Assembly (NCBI GenBank): GCA_022059125.1
Contig: JAEUWY010000005.1
Span: 434,001-498,000, forward strand
Source: Corynespora cassiicola
Taxonomy: Eukaryota; Ascomycota; Dothideomycetes; Pleosporales; Corynesporascaceae
Reading direction: 5' to 3'
DNA length: 64,000 nucleotides
How positions within the stretch are numbered: position 1 is the stretch's first letter; the number at the start of each line of letters is the position of its first letter. Both the position numbers and the translations under genes were made by a program. Of this stretch, positions 22,369-31,517 are shown one piece after another. A model generated the notes under the pieces. The model searched no databases. It saw nothing but the letters and a program-made list of their open reading frames with translations, and was not told the origin of the DNA.

Positions 22369-23604
22369 ATGGCGCCAAAACTCTTCATGTAGGTCACGAA
22401 AGAGGCCTGGATGCTATTTCGGAAACCGTTGCTAATTAGGAATACAGAACGGGAGCTACTGGATACATTGGCGGAGATGCACTCTACGCACTCTATAACA
22501 AGCACCCCGACTATGAGTATGCCGCACTTGTCCGAACCGAACAGAAGGCGGAAACTGTAAAGAAGGCATTCCCAAACATTCGAATTGTCATCGGAGACCT
22601 GGATGACTCCAAGGTCTTGGAAGAAGAAGCCGCAAAGGCAGATATAGTTATCCGTAAGCCGCCCAAACTCCGAAACGAGCATCATTGTACTCGCATTGAC
22701 ACACCCAAGACACGGCCGATGCATCCGACCATGAAGGCGCCGCCAAAGCCATAGCCAAAGGCCTCATTTCTGGTCACTCAAAAGAAAAGCCCGGATTCTG
22801 GCTCCACACTGGCGGCACCGGTATTCTATGCTGGGAGGACATGCGCCACGACCGCCTAGGCGAGCACACCGACAAGGAGTATCATGACTGGGACGCCGTG
22901 CAAGACCTGACCAACCTCCCCGACGACGCATTCCACCGAAACGTCGACAAGATCGTCCTCGAGGCCGGAATCAAGCACAGCGACGTCATCAAGACGGCCA
23001 TCTTGTGTCCGCCCACCATCTACGGTGCGCCCCCCCCATTTCCCCTACTAGCACCCTCCCCCGAGTAGTTGATTGATAATCCTGAATTGACATGCTAACG
23101 CACCTCCCAGGCAGCGGCCGCGGCCCCTCCAACGCCCGCAGCCGCCAAGCCTACGAACTCGCAAAATACATCCTAACCCGCTCCACCATCCCTATCATCG
23201 GCGCCGGCAAAGCGCGCTGGAACAACGTCCACGTCGGCGACCTGTCGGACCTGTTTGTCCTACTCGCCGAAGCCGCCGCTAAGGGTGATGCCGCGAACGC
23301 CGATCTCTGGGGCGAGAAGGGCTACTTCCTCGTCGAGAACGGGGAGCATGTGTGGAGCGAGTTTGCGCGGGCGATGGGGCGCAAGGCGGAGGAGCTGGGG
23401 TTTGTGGAGAAGGGGATCAAGGAGGGGCAGTTGGGGAAGGAGGAGGCGCTTAAGCAGGCGGGGTTTGAGGCGGTTAGTTGGGGGTTGAATAGTAGGGGCA
23501 AGGCTGTGAGAGCGAGGAAGACAGTCGGGTGGTCGCCCACGAGGCCTAGCATTGAGGATACGATTGAGGAGATTTTGAAGGATGAGAAGGCTAGGCTGGG
23601 TTAG
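22369..23604 (+). CDS. NAD(P)-binding epimerase-like (extended/atypical SDR) protein
   Basis: Rossmann-fold dinucleotide-binding protein of the NAD-dependent epimerase/NmrA-like group. Four exons (22369-22388, 22448-22653, 22710-23024, 23111-23604) give 344 residues; introns are 59, 56 and 86 nt. The first exon encodes only MAPKLF plus part of a codon. It joins to ITGATGYIGGDALY, the TGxTGxIG cofactor loop. Further features are IGDLDD, the segment WLHTGGTG, and ILCPPTIYGSGRGP, a typical extended-SDR substrate loop. The canonical catalytic YxxxK is not seen; at the equivalent place there is HRNVDK, which I associate with a fungal subfamily of such proteins. It is therefore a likely oxidoreductase, epimerase or regulatory sensor with unknown substrate. 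The gene is convergent with the membrane SDR at 24093. Confidence 0.85.
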
Positions 23605-24092
23605 TTCTCCTCTAGGGTCCATATGTAAATCTTCGCGCAGATGACTTGAATGACTTGATCATCCCAGCCAGAGACCCTGGGTTCTGGTTCTATATCTATC
23701 ATCTAGAGAAGCAATTTGTAGATGCTTCAAATGATGCGTGAAAAGGCCTACCAGGAGCAAGTTGAGCGACAAGATCAATTAACACTGACAGCTCTCAAAA
23801 GCTGGAGTCATTTTACAAGTTTGAAGGTGGAAAATCAAGAGCGAAGCTATTGAGACGGTATGCGTTCCTCTAAGTTTTGTCGTTCGTTGACATTTTGTCA
23901 CTTTTAGTTCAGACTAATACATTGGCGTACCAAAGTACTCATCTGCTCATCTTTAACCCAGCCCCAACATCTTTCTCCCGAAGCTGGTGTGTGGCATGCG
24001 ATTGGGGCGGGCATGTTTCTCTGGTGGCGAGGGCGTACTGTTTTCAGGGCGATGCACAGGTCTCCCCTGCTCATCGACTAGCTGCCACTCTT
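23605..24092. other. Convergent 3' spacer
   Basis: About 490 bp between two convergent genes. It would hold both 3' untranslated regions. No further gene or repeat recognised. Confidence 0.5.
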
Positions 24093-25377
24093 TCATTTGC
24101 CCTTCCGCTGCTTCGCTGTGCCATTGCCCTCTTTAGCAGAGGTGGTGCCTTCAGTCTTCTTCTTCTCGCTGGCCCTCTTCTTTGCACCCTCCTTCTCCAA
24201 AGCCTGGATGGTGCTTTCGCTAACCTCCCAGAGGTTCTTCTGAACCTGCTCATCCTCAATCTCTGGGCGATTAAACTTGTACTTGCGGCACTCCTTCAAG
24301 AAGTAGCCTCCCTCGCCACGACCATATTGTTCCTCCATGGCAGCATAGAGGAATGTCTGCGCGCCCTGATCAGGACTCTTGAGGACAAGCCACCAGAAAG
24401 GCCACATGAAAAGGTATAGCGCCAGACCCCACAGGCTCCCAAAGGTCAGAAATCGGCGCATGCCTGGTGTCCGCGTCCACCCTGGATCGACAATAATTAC
24501 TCTTGCATTATTAGGCTTCTTGTCCGGGCGCGAATAGGAGGCGAGGTGCTTCTGGAACGCGATAGCAAAGGTCATTAGCGCGAGCTTCGACGTGGCATAA
24601 ACTCCCGCTGGCGTAAAAGCAATTTCCTCTGCAGCCCCCTTTGTCCCCTTTTTCTGCTTCTTGTTTTTCCCCAGCGAGGCAGCCTCAGACGCAAGCTCTG
24701 GCAGTTTGCCTCCCATGTATGAGCTGCATGTACTAAAGATGATTCTCACATCTCTGTCGGGGGGCTGCGCTCGCAGAGCGGGGCTCAGGATGCTCAGAAG
24801 GTGGAAGTTGGCCATGTAGTTGAGGCCCCAAGTCGATTCCAGACCATCCTCCGTAACGGTAGCCTTGCCGCCTGGTGGGGTCCTAGTATTCGCACACAGG
24901 ATAATCATGTCTAGACGGCGGGGTGGCATATTATCGATCCATTTGGTAGCAAACTCTCGTATGCTATGTAGAGACTCGAGGTCTACGTGCTCGGCAGTGA
25001 TCAGCTCGTTGTTCGTCTGCGTCCGGAGGTCCTCGATGTAATCGACGAAGAATGGGTCGGACAAGGGCTGCTGTGTCAGGAGGACGATTTGGGCGCCTCG
25101 GGAGGCGAGTTCTCTAGTCACTTCTGCTCCGATACCAGAAGTTCCTCCCTAGAGATGGTGTTAGTGTGTAGCATACAGCCGTGGAGTGCTGTAGTCTTAC
25201 AGTGATCATGATGACCTTGGAGTGCATCTTCCGCTCGGAAAGGTTGACGGCTCCATTGAAGTACCATTTCAAAATGTAGAGTATCGCCAGACATGGTACA
25301 ACTCTGACAAGAATGCTCCCGTAGGGTATGCCGGAAACGCCCTGCTTCACGCCTTGGGCGAAGATGTGTACGGGCAT
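24093..25377 (-). CDS. Membrane-anchored short-chain dehydrogenase/reductase
   Basis: Classical-type SDR of 410 residues from two exons, 25377-25201 and 25148-24093, with a 52-nt intron (GTAAGA...CTCTAG). An N-terminal hydrophobic segment around residues 20-40 (SILVRVVPCLAILYILKWYF) should anchor it in a membrane, probably the endoplasmic reticulum or lipid droplets. The cofactor loop TGGTSGIG spans the exon junction at residues 59-66. The usual NNAG motif is CANT. The catalytic serine lies in STCSSYMGG and the YxxxK in YATSKLALM. After the motif DPGWTRTPG a second hydrophobic region (LYLFMWPFWWLVL) may form another membrane segment. The C-terminus is Lys/Glu-rich. It resembles retinol-dehydrogenase-like lipid SDRs; the substrate is unknown. 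It is divergent from the G-patch gene across 212 bp. Confidence 0.88.
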
Positions 25378-25589
25378 GGTTGACTTGGGAGGTGTGACGA
25401 AACCCGGGAAGCCAGTTGATAATTAGATGATTTCGGAATAGTCGGGGCTGGCCGAGGGGGCTAGCGTCGCGCTAGTGCACGTGATCTCGCGGGACCGCGC
25501 TCTACAAAATAAACGCCCTACCCTGTCTCGGCTCCCTCTAGATCGACGTCACACGTTCCCACCAGCGCCTCGACGAACGCTCCGATAAC
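25378..25589. promoter_or_regulatory. Bidirectional promoter between SDR and G-patch genes
   Basis: Only 212 bp separate the two divergent start codons, so both core promoters must lie here. No TATA box is apparent; sequence just upstream of the G-patch gene is GC-rich. Confidence 0.6.
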
Positions 25590-26300
25590 ATGGCTGTCTC
25601 GGGCGACTACGATGACTACGACGACGACGATATCTCGACCCTCCCCTTCACCCAGCAGCCTGTCCCTGGGGTGCACCGCCTCTGGCGCAGACCTCCCATC
25701 CGCTTCGTCTCTGCAGGCGCCGCCACCACTACCGCAGCTACCCCCGCCAAAGTCTTCATCACGGCGGAACAATACCAGGCGATAATCAATACTATCCCAG
25801 GTAAAAAGCCAGCCCAAGGGCCAGAAAAGGCTCAGCCCAAGTATCCCCTATGCGAGACTTGCGGTCATGAGATGCGGGAGCCTACGCGCAACCTGCACTA
25901 CTCTTCCCTCAACCACATGCTCAGCCAACCCGTGAAGCCCGTCCCATCTGCCATGGATCGCGAGCGCGTTGGATATAAAATCCTCCAAAAAGATGGATTC
26001 GATATTGACAGCCAGAAAGGACTAGGTCGCAATGGCGAGGGCATGCTCGCCCCAATCAAGCCCGTGGTCAAGGACAACACGCTGGGCCTCGGCTTCAAGC
26101 AGCCCAAGAGCGACGAGCCGCCTGTCGATCGCCACGGCAACCTCATCACCAAGCCGAAGCCCGCCCCCAAGATCCCACTCAAGACCGATGCTGGCGCAGT
26201 CCGCAAGCGGGCCAGGGAGGAGAAGAAGAGGGACGCCAGGCTGCGTCAAGAGTTCTATGGTAACGACGATATCGAGAAGTACCTTGGCCCTTGGGCTTAG
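25590..26300 (+). CDS. G-patch domain protein (RNA-processing factor)
   Basis: Single-exon protein of 236 residues. An acidic N-terminus (DYDDYDDDD) is followed by a segment with a C-x2-C and two spaced histidines (CETCGHEMREPTRNLHYSSL), which may bind zinc. Next comes a G-patch domain, visible in GYKILQKDGFD, KGLGRNGEGM and NTLGLGFKQP at about residues 130-170. The C-terminus is basic and charged (KRAREEKKRDARLRQEF), ending EKYLGPWA. The layout recalls GPANK1-like or small fungal G-patch proteins, which usually bind RNA or activate DEAH helicases in splicing or ribosome assembly. The partner helicase cannot be told from sequence. The ATG at 25590 is the first in frame. An AATAAA signal lies just after the stop. 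Confidence 0.88.
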   Translation: MAVSGDYDDYDDDDISTLPFTQQPVPGVHRLWRRPPIRFVSAGAATTTAATPAKVFITAEQYQAIINTIPGKKPAQGPEKAQPKYPLCETCGHEMREPTRNLHYSSLNHMLSQPVKPVPSAMDRERVGYKILQKDGFDIDSQKGLGRNGEGMLAPIKPVVKDNTLGLGFKQPKSDEPPVDRHGNLITKPKPAPKIPLKTDAGAVRKRAREEKKRDARLRQEFYGNDDIEKYLGPWA

Positions 26301-27192
26301 AATTGTTTGGGGGAAATAAAATCCGGCGTTAGAGACAAAAGGACAAAAGATACCCCATGATACCCATAAATGTAATGATAACGATGGACTCTACCTTGAC
26401 TTGTCGTGCCAGTCTGTTGTGAATCTGTGGACCTCAACAAAAAAAGATGATGCCAGCACGCTGCAATTAGTTCGGCATAATGTTGCCAGGGTACCGCTAT
26501 TGCCTCAACATATACCATGATACCAACATTCTGCTACAGCGGCGAGTACATGCCATCCAAGCATAGCCCACAGAAAACGCAATGTTTTGCCAAAATATTA
26601 TTACCAGCTCAACCCCTCCCCCTCATCACCACATGCACAAACTCTGCAATGCCACCAGCCACGAAAGGTCAGGCTAATCTCTCAAACGCTCTAACGCTCA
26701 ATTGCTAAAATCCGCTACAGCAACTCATCAAGTTACGCCAAACCGCGCCTCCCAACCCAAGAAAACAAGACGGAAACCCCCACATGCAAGAACAATGCTA
26801 GACAATCAACGGCTGGGAAACGAGAATAATGACACGTTCGTACTCCAAAGCCATGCACATACGCACTCGCTCTCGCACACTCTTCCTCTTGTCTTTTCGC
26901 TGCACTACCTTCTCTCCCGTCTCCTTTGGCAATGCGAGAAGGCTGGACATTGCAACGAGCACACACGAACACTCCCCCTTCTTTATTTCTTCCCCTTTCT
27001 TTCCCCTGATCCTCAATCACCGCGTCTTATTACCACACACACACACACACGGCGATCCTAACATCCAACCAGCACACACCCCTCGATCGACTCAGGACCC
27101 GCCCGAACCAAGTAAGATCTCCCCACCAGCGGCAACCACACGGAAGAAGGAAGTGAGGAAGAAAGTAACGAAGGGAGGAAAGGGGGGGGCAA
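26301..27192. other. Convergent spacer between the G-patch and LIM genes
   Basis: About 0.9 kb of 3' flanking DNA for two convergent genes. An (AC)9 microsatellite is visible at about 27033-27050. Open frames here are short and unlike proteins. Confidence 0.55.
26315..26320 (+). terminator. Candidate polyadenylation signal of the G-patch gene
   Basis: AATAAA begins 15 bp after the stop codon. It is close to the stop, so usage is uncertain. Confidence 0.4.
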
Positions 27193-30100
27193 TCAAGCCT
27201 TCAGCCTCCTCTCCTCGCACCTCACACAGACGGGATCCTGCGTCTCGCCACGCAAAAAGTAGCGACCATCCTCAAAGGGGCCAGAGCACTCCTGCACACC
27301 AAGGTCAGCAAATCGTTCTAAAATCGCCTGTTCGCGGGAAAAGCAACGAAGATTCAAAAAGAAGGATGTGAAAGGGGGAAGATAGCAAAAGGGGGGGGGG
27401 GGGGACAACGACCTCGCCAATCAACAAGACAATCTCGACGCAACGAAGCAGAGAAAGGAAAAAAAAAGAGGGACAGCACATACCATGCAGCAAAAGCACT
27501 CCATGTGCCACTCCGCCCCCAGCGCCTTCACCACCGTGTCCACCACCGGCTTGCGACATTTCTTGCACTTTGTTGAGTAGCGATGCGTATGACACCCAAC
27601 ACACCACGCATACCCTTCCTTCTCCACAAACGGCGTGCTCGAATCGAACGGATCGCCACACTGGGCGCAAAAGAAATGTCCGACATGCCACTCGGCGCCG
27701 CACGCCACCACCACCTCGCCCTCGATGGGCGTCTTGCAACTCTTGCACCGCGGGCTGAACATCTCGTGGAAGTCGAGGTGGCAGTAGAAGCGCAGCGTCT
27801 CGTCGTGGCCGTCGTCTGCCTCGAGCTGCGCCATGGCCTGGGGCGTGGGATGCGAGTCGAGGAAGGGGAGGTCCTCGCCGCGGGCGCGGGCGCGGATCCG
27901 GGATACGCGCGAGGCGTGCTGGGCGGTGGGTTCTGGGTAGAAGGCCACGCATTCAAGGTGCTCGCCGCAGTGGTGGCAGAGGAAGCATTCGGGGTGGAAG
28001 CGGGCGCCGCCGGCGGAGACGATGCGGCCGGCGATGGGGAGCGCACATTGGGAGCAGAGGGCGCCGGTGCGGACCGTCGTGGGCGTGAAGTGGTTGCGGG
28101 AGGTCGAGGAGGAGGTGGTTGTAGAGGTGGTACCGTTTCGCGCAAAGGGTCGGGAGGAGTGGTTCTTGGGGTCGGGAAGGGGGCGCGTGGAGCCTGTGGA
28201 GGAGCCATTTACGTTGATCGAAGGGACCGAGGGCGTGACTGAGATTGAGGGTGCACCGCCCCGGGATGCAGGTCTGCTGGAATTGTCGTTTACAGCAATG
28301 GAGGGGATGGGCGGGTTGCCTCTTGAGCTTGGCCGCGCAGACGGAGCATTGTTGACCGCAATGGTAGGAACTGGTGGAGTCCCCCTCGATCCTGGCCTGA
28401 TAGATGGAGTCTCATTGACCGCAATGCTCGGTATCGGTGGGTTTCCCCTAGAGCTTGGCCGGGCAGAAGCCTCATTGAATGCAATGGTAGGGATTGGAGG
28501 GTTGCCCCTAGAGCTCGGCCGGGCAGAAGCCTCATTGAACGCAATGGTAGGGATTGGAGGGTTGCCCCTAGAACTCGGCCTCGCAGGAGTCTCACTGAAC
28601 GAGATACTAGGGACCGGCGGCGACCCCCTAGACCCAGGCCTCGACCCATTCGCCTCACCCTGCGCGCTCGAGCGCAGCGAAAACGTGCCCCTAGACCCCG
28701 GCCTCACAGAAGGAGGAGCCTCATTGCCAGCAGCAGCAGCAGCAACGGCCGGAGCCGCCGCCGGCGAACCAGTCCTGGATGGCGCATTCACGTTGCCAAA
28801 CCGGTTTTGGAGGGCATTGAACGCAGGCGACGGCGTCTTTTCTTGGACAGCGATCGAGGGAACGTCAGGCGCTGGAGCTGGTCTAGAGCGCGCTGCAGGG
28901 GTCTGGGAAACATTTATTGTTGGTACTGGGGCCGTTGCGGTCTGAGGAGGAGTGTTCACTTTCCTTGTTACGCTGGGGAGGGGTCTCGCCGGAGCTGGAG
29001 GATCCTCGTGCACGTTCGTGCTTGGATTGGCGGATTCCTTTCTTCTAAAAGGAGAGTTGCGGACGGGGGAGGCTTTGACGGAGTGGGATGATGTCGGAGG
29101 GGTAATTTTCCCTGGCTCAGGAGCCGTAGAGGCTGACTCCTTCACGTCGTGAATGGTAGGGACAATGGGCTCGGTCGAGGATTTTGACAGGGGGCGAGGA
29201 CCTGACGCCTGGCTGAGTGGGTGAGGCGTTGCGTTGGAGAGTGATATCTCCTCCTTCAGCTCAATCTCCTTTGGATACTCCTGCGTGAACGAGACGATGG
29301 GTCGACCTGGGCTGTCCGAGACCAGGGTGGGGGTAGGCAGCTTTGCACTCCTGTCCTTGAGCTTGAAGCCGGTGGCAGCACGTATGTCATCGCCCCGGAT
29401 CTCCTTGCCGTCCTTCATCTTCACTTCAGGCTCGTTCTCTGCGTCAGACTTGGCGTCATCTTTGGGAGCAGGCTTGGACGGAACGGCAAAGTTTCGAGTG
29501 TAACCGGCATTGCGCGATTGAGTTGGGGGATTGTTATGAATCTCATAACGGTCGAAGCGCCTGGTAGCCATGGTAGGGTCCGTGTTTGCTCTCGTGAGGT
29601 AGTTCTCCCTCGCAACCTGTACGCGACTAAAAGGGTTGCGGCGGGTGTTGAGAGGAGCCTTGGTCGACGACGGGACTTTGGCAACAGGAGCTGGTGCTGG
29701 AGTAAAGTTCTCCTCCTCAGGCTCTTCGTAGATTTGGTCTTCTGGGTTCTTGAATAGGCTGGCGCTAGTTTTTCTTTTCGAGCCACTGCTCCGTCGACGA
29801 TGCCCAATATCCGAAGACTTGGATGCGTTCTTCGGAAGTACTGCGGAACCTCCCGAACCGGTTGTGTCGAAGCGGTCCTTGGTGGGGGATGGAGAGCTTG
29901 CAAAGGCAGCGTTTCCAGAGACGGACGATCCGCTCGGGATCCTCTGGCTTTGTAGGCTGCTGCTCCTGCTGCCGCCGGGAGAGCTGCCCATGGAATTGCG
30001 CTTTCTCAATTTCGAGTTCCTCCGCTGCAAATCCGTGTCCTGCTCCTCCTGAGAGGGCCCCACACTGCGGCTCCTCTGCGTGTCCTCCTTTCTCGCCAAA

Positions 30101-30768
30101 CCGGGGTACGCGTAGGGAGCGTTCTCGCTAGCTCCAGGGGCATTAGGATTGCGATGCTTCCAGACCAGTTCCGCCGCCTCGTCCCGTGCCGCGTCATACA
30201 GCCCTTGCTCCGACTTGAGTTCCAATTCTTCCATTTGCATGCGAATGCTTCTGGCTTCGTCGCGTTCCACCTGGCGCCGCCCGCTTTCGCGGTACTGGAC
30301 GCTTGGCGTCCTCTCGCGTGCTGTCGCCTTTCTAAATATATCCCGGCCACGAGGAGGCTGCACAAGAGGGCGGCCGGCCGTGGTTATGACCTCATCTATG
30401 CTCATGTTGGAGGTTGTGCGCCGATGTGATCTCGCTTCGGCAGCGGAGGGCGGGCGTGAGGCCGTGTCTGTGTCGACGCCGGCCTCTTCGAAGGTGGCGA
30501 CGGACGACGGCGAGGGTGCAGGCGAGTCTGCGAACTTGACCGAGTTCCTGTTGGACCGGTTGTTGAAGTGGGCGGGCGGAGGTCGTGAGCCGGTCGGGCG
30601 GGCAGGGCGGTTGGAGCGGAGGTCTTGCAGATAGCTGCCTGTTATACCACGTTAGCTGTGCCGCTGGAATGCTCGACGGGCGGGCACGATTCACGCACTC
30701 ATCTGCTTCTGCGACATGTACGTAGGGCCCGGCGACGTAGCGCCTTCCCTCTCCTTTGATCTGTGCAT
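27193..30768 (-). CDS. Paxillin-like protein with three LIM domains (Pxl1-type)
   Basis: Predicted 1,107 residues from exons 30768-30699, 30638-27484 and 27291-27193, with introns of 60 and 192 nt. The first exon encodes MHRSKEREGATSPGPTYMSQ and leads into SSYLQDLRSNRPARP, a conserved start of fungal Pxl1-like proteins. The long middle is disordered, Ser/Pro-rich, and includes a 20-residue repeat array (see 28255-28705). Three LIM zinc domains lie at the C-terminus: one from about residue 878 (CSQCALPIAG) with an insert of roughly 50 residues in its second finger, one from about 988 (CKSCKTPIEG), and a third from about 1046 (CKKCRKPVVD) completed only by the last exon (ECSGPFEDGRYF). Pxl1 acts at the contractile ring and polarity sites through Rho GTPases, so a cytokinesis/polarity role is inferred. 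The last intron contains a 14-G run on the plus strand. Confidence 0.87.
27391..27404. repeat. Run of 14 G inside the last LIM-gene intron
   Basis: Fourteen consecutive G on the plus strand (C on the coding strand), within the 192-nt intron and about 100 nt upstream of its acceptor. Confidence 0.9.
28255..28705 (-). repeat. In-frame minisatellite (about 60 bp) within the LIM gene
   Basis: About seven copies of a unit near 60 bp encode variants of RPSSRGNPPIPTIAFNEASA. Two neighbouring units (about 28471-28530 and 28531-28590) are nearly identical at the DNA level; outer copies diverge (SRPGSRGTPPVPTIAV, SRPASRGGAPS). All copies keep frame. The repeats form an Arg/Ser/Pro-rich disordered region upstream of the LIM domains. 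Confidence 0.85.
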
Positions 30769-31517
30769 CTGTCCGGAATGTAATGTGTTTATTGCCGTTG
30801 TTTACTCGGGTGAAAGCCACCATGCACGCGAGGGATCAACGTCTGCTTATTTAAAATGGCATACGGATAATCTTCCTTCAAGGAGCGCTCGAGAAACGAA
30901 GTTGGGCCTATCAATTGCGGATCTCGCGGTGTTGTCGTGCTGTCGAGCTTATAGACGTAGCGCTTTCGCATTGGTTCGTTTCTATGGTGACGCTCCACGT
31001 CTAGACCGCCACCCTTGCAACCCCCTCCCGAATCGGCGGGGAGGGGAACGCCGAAACGGGGCTATATTGCCAATGACATCGTGGCGGCCGCATGAGTCAG
31101 GCTGCTTGCTTCGTCGTTATCAAGGGTCGATTTGCCATCCTTCATGTCGAACTGTGTGTTTGTTTTGGCTGCAAAGCGTCTCGAGAAGCGGCTGAGAGTG
31201 GAGGAGAGCGCTGCTCCCCGATGGCGAGCATGCAGGAACACTGCATCGCATTGCGTATATAATACATGAGCGGTGTGACTCTTCGGGTCCCATGCGCCAA
31301 TTGATAAGCAGACATGCAAGCCGTCCCTCTGCTGGCTGGTGATCGTCCAAAACGCCTCATCTGATTTAGCCTCAGATCTAAATGTACATGCAGCCAAAGA
31401 GCTGCGAGGCGCCCAAATAAAGAAGCCCTGAACCAGAGTGCGTTGTAGTGGGTATCCTTTCCTTTACCAAATTCCATGTTTCAAGAAACTTCCCGTCTTT
31501 CTCCGATTCGTGTCCCA
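30769..31517. other. Spacer between the LIM and Zn2Cys6 genes
   Basis: About 750 bp on the upstream side of the LIM gene and the downstream side of the Zn2Cys6 gene. It should hold the LIM promoter; the small open frames seen are not protein-like. Confidence 0.5.

Noticed and set aside
27583..28945. Long plus-strand open frames over the LIM gene
   Set aside because: Antisense to LIM-domain and minisatellite coding sequence; the leucine-rich repetitive protein is the complement of the repeat array.
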